Source: Sphingobium sp. SCG-1 (lineage in GTDB: Bacteria; Pseudomonadota; Alphaproteobacteria; Sphingomonadales; Sphingomonadaceae). From it: a DNA stretch of 64,000 nucleotides. The notes under the pieces are model-generated. The model had not been told where the DNA came from. It did not search any database and was given only the letters and a program-made list of their open reading frames with translations. This document shows, piece by piece, positions 8,678 through 17,331 of the stretch. The stretch spans positions 3,211,501 to 3,275,500 of the forward strand of contig NZ_CP026372.1 in assembly GCF_002953135.1 (NCBI RefSeq), in the 5' to 3' direction. The first letter of the stretch is position 1; every line of letters begins with the position of its first letter. A program made the position numbers and the translations under genes.

Positions 8678-10159
8678 TTACCACCACTTCTCGGGCCGTG
8701 CCGTGAACCCTGCGCGCTCCTCGATGGCGAGCGCGGCGTTCAGGACGCCCTGTTCGTCGAGGGCCTTGCCGATGATCTGGAGACCTAGCGGCAGCCCCTG
8801 CGCGTCGAGGCCGCCCGGCACCGACATCGCGGGCAGTCCAGCCAGCGAGGCAGGCACGGTGAAGACGTCGTTGAGATACATCGCGAGCGGATCGGCCTGC
8901 TTCTCGCCCAGAGCAAAAGCAGCCGATGGCGCGGTCGGCGCCAGCAGCAAGTCGCAGCTTTCCCATGCGCGGTCGAAGTCGCGGGAGATCAACGTACGAA
9001 CCTTCTGCGCCTGCGTGTAATAGGCGTCGTAATAGCCGGCGCTCAGCACATAGGTGCCGATCATGACGCGGCGCTTCACCTCCGGCCCGAAGCCGGCGGC
9101 GCGGGTGGCGGCATACATGTCCTGCAAGCCTGCGCCGTCCGGCAACTCGCGCTGCCCGAACCGCACGCCATCATAGCGCGCAAGGTTGGAGGACGCTTCG
9201 GCGGGCGCGATGATGTAATAGGCGGGAAGCGCATAGCGGGTATGCGGCAACGAGACTTCGACGATCTCCGCGCCGGCGTCATTCAAGAACGCGATGCCCT
9301 TTTCCCACAACGCATCTATCTCAGCAGGCATGCTGTCCACGCGATATTCCTTGGGAATACCGATCCGCTTGCCTTTCAAGTCGCTGGACAGGCTCTGTTC
9401 CCACGCGGGAACAGGCAAATCCAGCGAGGTCGAGTCCTTCGGGTCGAATCCCGCCATCGCTTCGAGCATGATCGCATTGTCGCGCACGGTGCGCGCCATC
9501 GGGCCTGCCTGATCGAGCGAACTGGCGAACGCAACCACGCCCCAGCGCGAGCAGCGGCCATAGGTCGGCTTGATGCCGCTGATGCCAACGAACGCGGCAG
9601 GCTGGCGGATTGATCCGCCCGTGTCGGTGCCAGTCGCCGCCGGACAAAGCCGCGCCGAAATCGCCGAGGCACTGCCACCCGAGGAACCGCCCGGCGCCAG
9701 CGCCGCGTTGCCGCCGTCGTTGCGCTTCCAGGGCGAGATGACATTACCAAAATAGCTGGTCTCGTTGGAAGACCCCATCGCGAACTGGTCGAGATTGAGC
9801 TTGCCCAGCATCCCCGCGCCTGCGTCCCACAGCTTGCCCGAGACCGTGGACTCATATGTAGGTACGAAGCCTTCGAGAATATGGCTGGCTGCCGTGGTCT
9901 GCACGCCGTTGGTGCAGAACAAGTCTTTCATGCCGATCGGCACGCCCGACAACGGCTTCAGATCGCCCGACGTGCGCGCGGCGTCAGCGGCATCGGCGGC
10001 GGCAAGCGCATGCTCCGGGGTCTTGACGATGAAAGCGTTCAAGGCTTTGGCGGCCGCGACATTGGCATTGAAGCCTTCGGCCACTTCGCGCGCCGTGAAG
10101 TCGCCAGCGCGGAAGCCGTCGCGGATTTCGGCGACGGTCAGGTCTGTCAAATTCGTCAT
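8678..10159 (-). CDS. gatA: Aspartyl/glutamyl-tRNA amidotransferase subunit A (amidase)
   Basis: 493 aa amidase-signature enzyme. The Ser-cisSer-Lys triad is present: Lys78 in 'GVPIGMKD', Ser159 in 'APGGSSGGSA', Ser183 in 'TDTGGSIRQPA'. It releases ammonia from glutamine and channels it to GatB to make Gln-tRNA or Asn-tRNA. The start chosen is ATG 10159 (MTNLTDLTV...); the frame can be extended to 10222, but only into the repeat element. gatC lies 130 bp upstream, separated by a palindromic repeat. The organism therefore uses the transamidation route for Gln and/or Asn charging. Confidence 0.97.
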   Translation of the reverse strand: MTNLTDLTVAEIRDGFRAGDFTAREVAEGFNANVAAAKALNAFIVKTPEHALAAADAADAARTSGDLKPLSGVPIGMKDLFCTNGVQTTAASHILEGFVPTYESTVSGKLWDAGAGMLGKLNLDQFAMGSSNETSYFGNVISPWKRNDGGNAALAPGGSSGGSASAISARLCPAATGTDTGGSIRQPAAFVGISGIKPTYGRCSRWGVVAFASSLDQAGPMARTVRDNAIMLEAMAGFDPKDSTSLDLPVPAWEQSLSSDLKGKRIGIPKEYRVDSMPAEIDALWEKGIAFLNDAGAEIVEVSLPHTRYALPAYYIIAPAEASSNLARYDGVRFGQRELPDGAGLQDMYAATRAAGFGPEVKRRVMIGTYVLSAGYYDAYYTQAQKVRTLISRDFDRAWESCDLLLAPTAPSAAFALGEKQADPLAMYLNDVFTVPASLAGLPAMSVPGGLDAQGLPLGLQIIGKALDEQGVLNAALAIEERAGFTARPEKWW

Positions 10160-10170
10160 ACCAAAATCTC

Positions 10171-10265
10171 CGTTCGGGCTGAGCGAAGTCGAAGCCTTCC
10201 GCTGAGCGAAGCGAAGCAGCATCCTTTCACTCGGCAGAGCCCTTCGACAAGCTCAGGGCGAACGG
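10171..10265 (-). repeat. Dispersed palindromic repeat, copy A (between gatC and gatA)
   Basis: About 95 bp whose ends are inverted copies of each other: CGTTCGGGCTGAGCGAAGTC at 10171 and, on the other strand, CCGTTCGCCCTGAGCTTGTC from 10265. The same element, in the opposite orientation, lies at 34158-34254. The core TTCGACAAGCTC is shared. It looks like a REP/BIME-type or miniature transposable element lodged inside the gatC-gatA spacer. Confidence 0.85.
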
Positions 10266-10289
10266 GGAGGAAAGCGTTAAGCCTGGCCA

Positions 10290-10577
10290 TCATTCGATCA
10301 CCTTGGGCACGGCGAAAAAGCCCTGCTCAGCCTGCGGCGCATTGGCGAGCACCTTCTCCCGCACATTACCGTCCGTCACGACATCGTCGCGCAGGCGCAG
10401 CGTATTGGGGATGACGGCGGTCATCGGCTCGACGCCGGTGACATCGACTTCGCCAAGTTGCTCGACAAAGCCGAGGATATTGTTGAGTTCGGGCACCATG
10501 GCCTGCGCCTCATCCTCGGTAACGGAGATGCGCGACAGGCTGGCGATTTTCTTCACGGTTTGCAGATCGATGGACAT
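10290..10577 (-). CDS. gatC: Aspartyl/glutamyl-tRNA amidotransferase subunit C
   Basis: 95 aa, typical GatC. Recognisable features are 'VKKIASLSRISVTEDEA' near the N-terminus, 'ILGFVEQLGEVDVTGVEPM' in the middle and 'REKVLANAPQAEQGFFAVPKVIE' at the end. GatC is the small scaffold that stabilises the GatA-GatB complex. It starts at ATG 10577 and opens the gatCAB operon. The following spacer to gatA contains repeat copy A, which does not interrupt the frame. Confidence 0.95.
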   Translation of the reverse strand: MSIDLQTVKKIASLSRISVTEDEAQAMVPELNNILGFVEQLGEVDVTGVEPMTAVIPNTLRLRDDVVTDGNVREKVLANAPQAEQGFFAVPKVIE

Positions 10578-10683
10578 GGGGAGCCGCTAGCATCGCCTTC
10601 GCGGTGCATCAAGCGCGATTGCCCCCGCGCGCGTGACAGGATAGGCGCTTACCCGGAAATCGCACACCCAAGCGGAGCGGCAA

Positions 10684-11802
10684 GTGGCCAGGAAATTCCT
10701 CTACATCATCGCCAGCCTGATCGTGCTGGTCATCATATCGGCCTTTGCCTATCGCGTGTGGGGGCAGCAGCTTATCAACGCCGCGATGGTGCCGTCGCGG
10801 ACATTCAGTGCGCCACCGCCCCTGCCAAAAGACGCCTACGCCAGCGCAGACACATGGATTTCACGCCCTGGCCTGGCGTCTGATCCTTCGCAATGGCGAC
10901 CAGCGGACATGAAGGCCGCACCCGTCCCCAGGAAGGCCGCGATTTTCTTCGTTCATCCGACGACCTATCTCGCGCCGGGCAACAAAGCCGACTGGAACGC
11001 GCCGCTCTCCGATCCTGAGTCGTTAACGGTCGCGGCACGGTTCGTGCAACGACAGGCGAGCGCGTTCAACAATCTTGGGCCGATCTGGGTACCGCGATAT
11101 CGGCAGGCACATTTCGGCGCGTTTCTGACGAACAACGCGGGTGGCGGGAAAGCGATAGACGCCGCCTATGCGGATGTCGTGCAGGCGTTCGATGCATTTC
11201 TCGCCGCCAATCCGAAGGGTCCGATCATCCTCGCCGGACACAGCCAGGGATCGCTGCACCTGCTGCGCCTGCTGCATGAGAAGGTTGCAGGGAAGCCGAT
11301 CGCCGGGCGTATCGCTATCGCATACATCATCGGCTGGCCCGTCTCCGTCACTGCCGACATTCCCGCGCTGGGCCTGCCCGCCTGCACCAAGCCACAACAG
11401 GCGCACTGCATCGTCAGCTGGCAAAGCTTTGCCGAGCCAGCCGAACCCTCCGCAGTGGTGCAGGCGTTCGAAAAGGATCGTGGCTTCAACGGATTGCCGC
11501 GAAAAGGCACAAAAATCTTCTGCGTCAATCCCATCACTGGCAGCGCCAGTGGCGTGGCGAAGGCAGCACAAAATCTCGGCACGCTCGATGCGCGGCAGAG
11601 CGAGGATAACCCGGCGCTGATAAAGGGCGCAGTTCCGGCGCGGTGCGACGCCCGCGGATTTCTGCTGATCGGCGATCCTCCAGACCTTGGGCCGTTCACA
11701 TTGCCCGGCAACAACTATCATGTGTACGACTATGCGCTGTTCTGGGCGAACCTGCGTGCCGATGCGCAGGCGCGACTCGCCGCGTTCTCCGCGAAGAATT
11801 GA
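10684..11802 (+). CDS. DUF3089 alpha/beta-hydrolase-like protein, membrane-anchored or secreted
   Basis: 372 aa. Residues 5-25 are a single hydrophobic helix or uncleaved signal. The body fits DUF3089: 'AIFFVHPTTYL' and the nucleophile elbow 'GHSQGS' near residue 183. The late 'YHVYDYALFWANLRAD' could supply the acid/His side. It is probably a lipase/esterase-like hydrolase facing the periplasm; the substrate is unknown. The start is GTG 10684, with GGAG 7 nt before it. Its stop overlaps the ruvX start (TGATG), so the two are translationally coupled. Confidence 0.85.
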   Translation: MARKFLYIIASLIVLVIISAFAYRVWGQQLINAAMVPSRTFSAPPPLPKDAYASADTWISRPGLASDPSQWRPADMKAAPVPRKAAIFFVHPTTYLAPGNKADWNAPLSDPESLTVAARFVQRQASAFNNLGPIWVPRYRQAHFGAFLTNNAGGGKAIDAAYADVVQAFDAFLAANPKGPIILAGHSQGSLHLLRLLHEKVAGKPIAGRIAIAYIIGWPVSVTADIPALGLPACTKPQQAHCIVSWQSFAEPAEPSAVVQAFEKDRGFNGLPRKGTKIFCVNPITGSASGVAKAAQNLGTLDARQSEDNPALIKGAVPARCDARGFLLIGDPPDLGPFTLPGNNYHVYDYALFWANLRADAQARLAAFSAKN

Positions 11803-12269
11803 TGGCAAGCCTGATTACCACTGACCGCACTGTTTTTCGGGATGCACTTCCCGAAGGCGGGCGGCTGATTGGCATGGACGTGGGCACGAAGACGGTAGGC
11901 CTCGCGCTGTGCGACGCTGGTTGGGTGATCGCCAGCCCGGCGCACACCATCACCCGGGGCAAATTCACCAAGGACAAGGCGACGATCGCCGCCTTCATGG
12001 GCGAGCAGTTCGTAAAGGGCATCGTCATCGGCCTGCCCTTCAACCTGGACGGCAGCGAGTCGCCCCGTAGCCAGTCTTCGCGGTCCTTCGCCCGCAACCT
12101 TGTGGATATGGATGTGCCAATCCTCCTGTGGGACGAACGATGGTCGACGCAGGCCGTCACGCGGACGCTGATCGACGCCGACGCCAGCCGAGCCCGCCGC
12201 GATGTTCTGGTGGACAAGCTCGCGGCCAGCTACATCCTGCAGGGAGCCATCGACGCCCTGCGCGGGTGA
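11802..12269 (+). CDS. ruvX: RuvX/YqgF, putative pre-16S rRNA nuclease
   Basis: 155 aa, the usual size. RNase-H-fold motifs: 'GRLIGMDVGTKTVGLALCD' (catalytic Asp in MDVG), 'KGIVIGLPFNLDGSE', 'VPILLWDERWSTQAV' (acidic E/D) and 'VDKLAASYILQGAID' at the C-terminus. It is proposed to mature the 5' end of 16S rRNA. ATG 11802 overlaps the DUF3089 stop. pyrB follows after 43 bp on the same strand, so these genes may form one transcript. Confidence 0.93.
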   Translation: MASLITTDRTVFRDALPEGGRLIGMDVGTKTVGLALCDAGWVIASPAHTITRGKFTKDKATIAAFMGEQFVKGIVIGLPFNLDGSESPRSQSSRSFARNLVDMDVPILLWDERWSTQAVTRTLIDADASRARRDVLVDKLAASYILQGAIDALRG

Positions 12270-12312
12270 GGCCCCTTCCCTCCTCCGGCATTCCGCTCTA
12301 AGGCCTCACGCC

Positions 12313-13317
12313 ATGCCGCAGCCTACCGCCACGACCTCCACTGGCCAAATTACCGGGCTCCGGGGCCGCGACCAATTTCCCCATAAGCATCTCTTGGCGA
12401 TGTCCGCATTGATGCCTTGGGAAATATCCTTCCTGCTGGACGAAGCGGAGCATTGGGTTTCCGTCAACCGCGCGCACAGCCGCAAGCATGACGATCGCCT
12501 TGGCGGCCTGACGCAGATCAACGCCTTTTTCGAGAATAGCACGCGCACACTGTTGTCGTTCGAGATCGCGGGAAAACGATTGGGCGCGGATGTCGTCAAC
12601 ATGCACGCCGCACAATCGAGCGTGAAGAAGGGCGAGACGCTGATCGACACGGCAATGACGCTGAACGCGATGCGCGCGGACGTGATCGTGATCCGCCACA
12701 GTAGCTCCGGCGCGGTGCGGCTGATCGCGGACAAGGTAAGCTGCCCGGTGCTGAACGCAGGCGATGGCTGGCACGAGCATCCGACGCAAGGGTTACTCGA
12801 TGCGCTGACCATCCGGCGACGCAAGGGATCGATCTCCGGACTGGTCGTAGCGATCTGCGGCGACGTGCTGCATAGCCGCGTCGCACGCTCGAACATCCTG
12901 TGCCTTGGCGCTCTGGGCGCGCAAGTGCGCGTGATTGCACCGCCGACGCTGATGCCCGCGGCCATCGAGCAGATGAGCGTCACGCCCTACACCGATATGA
13001 ATGCGGGGCTGGATGGCGCGGACGTGGTGATGATGCTGCGCCTCCAGAATGAGCGGATGGACGGCGCATTCATTCCCTCCCCGCGCGAATATCACATGCT
13101 CTATGGCCTGACGCCCGAGCGACTGGCGCGCGCCAAGCCTGACGCGCTGGTGATGCACCCCGGCCCCATGAACCGAGGCGTGGAAATCAGCAGTAGCGTC
13201 GCGGATCATCCGGAACGCTCCGCGATTATCGAGCAGGTGGAGATGGGCGTGGCCGTACGCATGGCGTGCCTCGATGTCCTTACGCGTAGCGCGCGCGGTG
13301 TGGAGGGTTGGGCATGA
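12313..13317 (+). CDS. pyrB: Aspartate carbamoyltransferase catalytic subunit
   Basis: 334 aa. The carbamoyl-phosphate site 'ENSTRTLLSFE' begins near residue 75 and 'HEHPTQGLLDALTI' and 'HPGPMNRGVEI' are present. The enzyme makes carbamoyl-aspartate, the second step of pyrimidine synthesis. An N-terminal extension of about 25 residues precedes the first helix, as in class-A ATCases that assemble with a PyrC-type partner. The start is ATG 12313 (MPQPTATT); the longer frame back to 12202 only shadows ruvX. The stop overlaps the next start as ATGA. No pyrI regulatory subunit is nearby. Confidence 0.95.
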   Translation: MPQPTATTSTGQITGLRGRDQFPHKHLLAMSALMPWEISFLLDEAEHWVSVNRAHSRKHDDRLGGLTQINAFFENSTRTLLSFEIAGKRLGADVVNMHAAQSSVKKGETLIDTAMTLNAMRADVIVIRHSSSGAVRLIADKVSCPVLNAGDGWHEHPTQGLLDALTIRRRKGSISGLVVAICGDVLHSRVARSNILCLGALGAQVRVIAPPTLMPAAIEQMSVTPYTDMNAGLDGADVVMMLRLQNERMDGAFIPSPREYHMLYGLTPERLARAKPDALVMHPGPMNRGVEISSSVADHPERSAIIEQVEMGVAVRMACLDVLTRSARGVEGWA

Positions 13318-14540
13318 CGCGCGTCCTCGCCATCACTAACGGTCTGCTCGCCGATCCCGCCGGAAGCGCCGTCTCGGCCGGCAGCATCCTGATCGAAGGC
13401 GACCGGATCGTCGCTGCAGGCGATATCGCCATCCCGCTCGACGCCGAAAAGATCGATGCGAAGGGATTGGTCGTTGCACCGGGTCTCGTTGATTTGGGCG
13501 TATTCCGCACGGATAAACCAGCCTTCCATTTCGGTGGGATCACGCGCGCAGCGCTGATGCCCGATCAATCCTCCCCGCTCGATGATGTGGGCCTGATCCG
13601 GGAAGCCACTCGCGCGGGCAAGCCCGATTTCTGGGTGCACCCCATCGCAGCGGCGACGCGCGGCCTCAAGGGCACCGAACTGGCCGAGATCGGCATGATG
13701 CAGGCGGCAGGCGCGCGGGCGGTCAGCACCGGGCGGCACTGGATCGCCGATTCCGGCGTGATGCTGCGCGTGCTGTCCTATGCGTCCGCGCTTGGGCTGA
13801 CGGTGATTGCTCATGCAGAGGATGGCGGGCTTTCCGGTAAAGCCGTTGCAACAGCAGGCGAGACAGCGACCCGGCTGGGCCTAGCGGCTGCGCCTGCCTG
13901 TGCCGAAGCGATGGCGATTGCGCGGGACATCATGCTGGTGCGGGAAACCGGCGCTGCGATCCATTTCCGGCTTGTCACCACGGAGGCCGGTTTCAACCTG
14001 ATCCGTGCTGCAAAGGCGGAAGGGCTGCGGGTCACTTGCGGGATCAGCCCCGCCTATCTCTTCCTCTCGGACATCGCCGTCACCGATTTCCGAACCTTCG
14101 CCAATCTCTCTCCGCCGCTGCGGAGCGAGGACGATCGGCTGGCCGCGATCCGTGCCGTGGCCGACGGCACGGTCGACGTCATTACCTCCAGCCATGATCC
14201 ACGCGGACCGGAGGACAAGCGCCTCCCCTTCGCCGATGCCAGTCCCGGCATGGCGGGCGCAGAGACGCTGCTGGCGCTATCGCTCAATCTGGTGCGCGAA
14301 GAGCATCTGAGCATGAACGCGCTGATGAAGCTCCTATGCGCTAATCCGGCGAAGATTCTGGGTGTAGAAGCGGGCAGCTTTGCGGCTGGTCATGCCGCCG
14401 ACATCATCTTCATCGATCCCGGCACGCCCTGGCTCGTCGACTCGACGCGGATGGAAGCGGCGGCGGGCAACACACCCTTCGACAAGGTGCCCGTGCAGGG
14501 CCGCGCCCGCAGAATCATGAAGGGCGGCCAGTTCCTTTAA
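13314..14540 (+). CDS. pyrC': Dihydroorotase-like protein PyrC', probably inactive partner of PyrB
   Basis: 408 aa, amidohydrolase fold. The usual 'GLIDVHVHLRE' metal-binding motif reads 'GLVDLGVFRTD' here, so the HxH pair is Gly62 and Phe64. The region that normally gives the bridging Asp ('SDDG') reads 'STGRHWIAD', and 'ATDHAPH' reads 'TSSHDPRG'. The His of 'IAHAED' remains. Known pseudo-dihydroorotases (PyrC' of Pseudomonas) are structural partners of PyrB. The four-base ATGA overlap with pyrB fits stoichiometric co-assembly. GGAGGG precedes ATG 13314. A true dihydroorotase should be encoded elsewhere. Confidence 0.88.
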   Translation: MTRVLAITNGLLADPAGSAVSAGSILIEGDRIVAAGDIAIPLDAEKIDAKGLVVAPGLVDLGVFRTDKPAFHFGGITRAALMPDQSSPLDDVGLIREATRAGKPDFWVHPIAAATRGLKGTELAEIGMMQAAGARAVSTGRHWIADSGVMLRVLSYASALGLTVIAHAEDGGLSGKAVATAGETATRLGLAAAPACAEAMAIARDIMLVRETGAAIHFRLVTTEAGFNLIRAAKAEGLRVTCGISPAYLFLSDIAVTDFRTFANLSPPLRSEDDRLAAIRAVADGTVDVITSSHDPRGPEDKRLPFADASPGMAGAETLLALSLNLVREEHLSMNALMKLLCANPAKILGVEAGSFAAGHAADIIFIDPGTPWLVDSTRMEAAAGNTPFDKVPVQGRARRIMKGGQFL

Positions 14541-14556
14541 GGAACCGCCGCCCTTC
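14519..14556. terminator. Bidirectional hairpin between pyrC' and the convergent SPOR gene
   Basis: The arms GAAGGGCGG (14519-14527) and CCGCCCTTC (14548-14556) enclose a second pair, GTTCC/GGAAC. The hairpin spans the pyrC' stop and lies between two convergent genes. The T-tract is weak, so its efficiency is uncertain. Confidence 0.6.
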
Positions 14557-14574
14557 ATTCGACCCTAACGGGGA

Positions 14575-15840
14575 TCAGCGCGAGGCGAACTGCTGGCGCT
14601 TCGATTTGGCAACCGCCGCCCAGAGCTTGACCGGAGCCGCTGCCCGGATGAAGCAGGCCCCGCCCTGGCTACGGATCGTCCGGCACATCTGATACGCCGA
14701 TGCACGATCGCCAAAGCCGCCCACTGCAAGGCGATGATAGAGGCGGCCCTGCACATTGGCCGTGCTGTAGGACACCGGGAACTTGGCAAGGTGGCCGTTG
14801 GCGCGCGCCATCCGCTGCCAGCTGCCCTTGGCGACGCCGACGCTGTCATAGGCACCAAGCTGCACGACCCAGTTGCTGGTTGCCGAAGGCATGAGGGGCG
14901 TGAACAAGGCGGCCTTTCGCATCATCGTGACTGCGCGCGCGACCGGCGTCGGATGAAACTCCGCCGCGCGTACGGGCGCTTCGGGTTCCGCAAGGAATGG
15001 CACGTCGGGCGAAGCGGATTCGGTCGTCTGCTCGGCCGAAGTGGCCTCTGGTGCAGGTGCGACTTCGGCTTGCGCCATTTGTATCGGCGCCGAAGAAGCC
15101 AGCGCTAGACGCACAGGCATTCCTGCATCGTCAGCGCGAATCTGCGTGCCGATCAGCGCGGCAACCCGCTGCGGCTCTGCGCCAGCTTCGGCATTCTGCG
15201 CCCAGCTTACGACGCGCTGCGTAGCCGCAAGCGCATCGAGATCCTGCGCCGCCATCAGCCGCGCTTCACGCCATTGGCCCGCAAGCGCATAGGCATAAGC
15301 CAGGTTCTGGCGGGTCTTTGCGGTGGCTTCAGGCTCCTGCGCGGCGGCGGAAAGGATGCGAATGGCCTCGTCCGTGTCACCCGCCATCGCCATCGCCAGC
15401 CCATAATCAGTGGCGGGAACGTGATCCATGTTCACGGCAAGCACTTCGCGTGCACCGGCCGAGTTGCTCAGCGCGACCTTCGCAAGCGCAAGGCTCACGA
15501 TCGTACGCGCGTCGGTATTGCCCAGCGTCATGGCATCGCTGAGCGCCGTCTCCGCCGACACGAAACGCCCGTCGGCCAGATAGGCGCGGCCAAGCAGCAG
15601 CCGGTATCCGGCGTCATCCGGCTTGGCCGCAACGGCTGTTTCAGCAGCAGCGAGAGCCGCTGCGACATCCCGCTTCGCAAGCGCCTTTTCGGCCAGGGTC
15701 GCGGAGGCTTGCCCCTGTTTGGCAGCCGGTTGGGCGGTGCCCGCACGCGCCATCATCGACGCGCTTCCCGTGCAGCCAACGGTGGTGATGCCGAGCAGCA
15801 GCGACGACGCCGCCGCGTTCAACAGAGCTTTCTTTCTCAT
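14575..15840 (-). CDS. TPR lipoprotein with C-terminal SPOR (peptidoglycan-binding) domain
   Basis: 421 aa. The signal has a lipobox-like 'GITTVGC', so lipid attachment at Cys23 is likely. Residues 45-215 are alanine-rich TPR-type helices ('AGYRLLLGRAYLADGRFVSAETALSDAM', residues about 77-104). A Pro/Glu/Ala linker follows, then a SPOR domain near 320-400 ('WVVQLGAYDSVGVAKGSW', 'YHRLAVGGF'). SPOR domains bind denuded septal glycan, so a role at the division site or cell wall is expected. ATG 15840 is the start. The gene lies downstream of, and in line with, the RHH-like and ParA genes (16 bp gap). Confidence 0.87.
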   Translation of the reverse strand: MRKKALLNAAASSLLLGITTVGCTGSASMMARAGTAQPAAKQGQASATLAEKALAKRDVAAALAAAETAVAAKPDDAGYRLLLGRAYLADGRFVSAETALSDAMTLGNTDARTIVSLALAKVALSNSAGAREVLAVNMDHVPATDYGLAMAMAGDTDEAIRILSAAAQEPEATAKTRQNLAYAYALAGQWREARLMAAQDLDALAATQRVVSWAQNAEAGAEPQRVAALIGTQIRADDAGMPVRLALASSAPIQMAQAEVAPAPEATSAEQTTESASPDVPFLAEPEAPVRAAEFHPTPVARAVTMMRKAALFTPLMPSATSNWVVQLGAYDSVGVAKGSWQRMARANGHLAKFPVSYSTANVQGRLYHRLAVGGFGDRASAYQMCRTIRSQGGACFIRAAAPVKLWAAVAKSKRQQFASR

Positions 15841-15856
15841 GGGTCCAGCCTATCCG

Positions 15857-16426
15857 TTATTTGCTGACGCCGGGGCGTGCCAGTTGTTCGGCCAGCGCGT
15901 CGATCTGCGGCTGGCTTTCGAGATATGCGTCGAGCGCTTGCGTCACGATCTGCTGCGCGGAGCGATTGCCGACCGCACATGCTAAGCGCAGGCGCAGATG
16001 CCGCTCGGGATCGAGGCGCAGCGTAAACGCCGCCTTTGGCTGTTGAGGACGTGACGCTGGAATCTTGGCAGCGGCTTTGGGCGCCACCGCCTCGGGTGCG
16101 GGAGCCACCGCAGCGACTTTCTCGGCCAAAACCCTCCGTTCCTCGACCACGGCGGGGACCAGCGCTGTCTCCGGAATGGGCGTGTTTTCGACCATCGGCG
16201 TGGGAGCCGGTGGCGCGGAGCCGCCTGCCATCGGCGTGAGGCCGATCACGGCAAGCGGGTCGCTCTGGCGAGGGGCATCTTCCCCCATGTCGTTCCAGCC
16301 GAGATCGTCTTGCGGCATGCCGCCGAGCATGACCTGACGCCGCATGGCGGGGGCCGCTCCGCCCTTGCGCGCAAGGAGGCCGGATGTGAGGGATGCAAAA
16401 GGTTTGGGTTCGTGCATCGGCGCCAT
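15857..16426 (-). CDS. Proline-rich protein with RHH-like C-terminus, partner of ParA
   Basis: 189 aa. Residues 1-125 are Pro/Ala-rich and probably disordered. Residues 132-172 ('AFTLRLDPERHLRLRLACAV', 'NRSAQQIVTQALDAYLES') have the strand-helix-helix pattern of ribbon-helix-helix DNA-binding proteins. It begins one base after the ParA stop, the usual place of a ParB/CopG-like partner. It may be the adaptor linking the ATPase to DNA or to a pole/septum, but no ParB nuclease-like domain is present. The family assignment is by pattern only. Confidence 0.7.
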   Translation of the reverse strand: MAPMHEPKPFASLTSGLLARKGGAAPAMRRQVMLGGMPQDDLGWNDMGEDAPRQSDPLAVIGLTPMAGGSAPPAPTPMVENTPIPETALVPAVVEERRVLAEKVAAVAPAPEAVAPKAAAKIPASRPQQPKAAFTLRLDPERHLRLRLACAVGNRSAQQIVTQALDAYLESQPQIDALAEQLARPGVSK

Positions 16427-16427
16427 C

Positions 16428-17144
16428 TTACTGACCGATCACCCGGCGACCGAAGCCGCCGCCCAAGGGACGCAGTGCACCCGTGTGGCTCGATCCGTTC
16501 GGCACGGAGAACACGGTGCGGCGGAAATTCTTTTCGAGACGATCGTAGACGTAGGACCAGAGCTGCACGACTTCCTGTGCGGACCGGCTTTTCTCATCGA
16601 CTTCCATGACGGTGCGGCCATCGATCATCGACGCGGCGTAATCGACGCGGTGATGCAGCGTGACCGGCGCGACGGTGCCATGCTGCGAGAGCGCAACGGC
16701 AGCTTCGGAGGTGATCTTGGCCTTGGGCGTGGCGGCATTGACCACGAAGATCAGCGGCTTGCCCGCGCGCTCGCACAGATCGACTGTGGCGCCCACGGCG
16801 CGCAGGTCGTGCGGGCTAGGACGTGTCGGGACTACCACGAGTTCGGCAACGGAAATGACGCTCTGTATTGCCATGGTGATGGCAGGCGGCGTGTCGATGA
16901 CAGCAAGTTTGAAGCCCTGCAACCGCAGCGTTTCAAGGTCGGTGGCAAGGCGCGCGACGGTCGTCTGGGCAAAAGCGGGATATTCGGCTTCACGCTCGTT
17001 CCACCAATCGGCAAGCGACCCTTGCGGATCGATGTCGATCAGGACTACCGGCCCCGCCCCGGCGCGCTGTGCCTGAACGGCCAGATGCCCGGACAACGTG
17101 GTCTTGCCCGACCCGCCCTTCTGTGATGCCAGTGCCAATACCCG
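16428..17144 (-). CDS. ParA/MinD-family ATPase
   Basis: 238 aa from GTG 17144. The deviant Walker A 'SQKGGSGKTTLS' is at the N-terminus, with 'VVLIDIDPQGSLADWW' and Walker B 'FKLAVIDTPPA'. Such ATPases dimerise with ATP and position DNA, chemoreceptors or other cargo. A G-run stands about 7 nt before the GTG; the frame extends to 17177, but those residues are not conserved ParA sequence. It is an orphan ParA: no parB, gidA/B or replication genes are nearby. It is flanked by two SPOR-domain genes, so an envelope or division role is as likely as chromosome segregation. Confidence 0.88.
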   Translation of the reverse strand, partial: RVLALASQKGGSGKTTLSGHLAVQAQRAGAGPVVLIDIDPQGSLADWWNEREAEYPAFAQTTVARLATDLETLRLQGFKLAVIDTPPAITMAIQSVISVAELVVVPTRPSPHDLRAVGATVDLCERAGKPLIFVVNAATPKAKITSEAAVALSQHGTVAPVTLHHRVDYAASMIDGRTVMEVDEKSRSAQEVVQLWSYVYDRLEKNFRRTVFSVPNGSSHTGALRPLGGGFGRRVIGQ

Positions 17145-17331
17145 CACGAAATACCCCCCGGAAATGTAATTCCCCACGGGATTGCCACGCCGCCACCTAA
17201 GAAATGGTTAATCCCGCTATGGACGCGCCGCGCTTGTCGAAGCCCGTCAAAATGTTGGCGCTTGCCGTAATGATTCATTAAGTATGTTTCGCGAGTAAGG
17301 CGCTTTGACGAACGCGGGCGGAGCTGAGGCG

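Noticed and set aside
13314..14540. Annotating this gene as an active dihydroorotase
   Set aside because: The HxH and two other metal-ligand regions are replaced.
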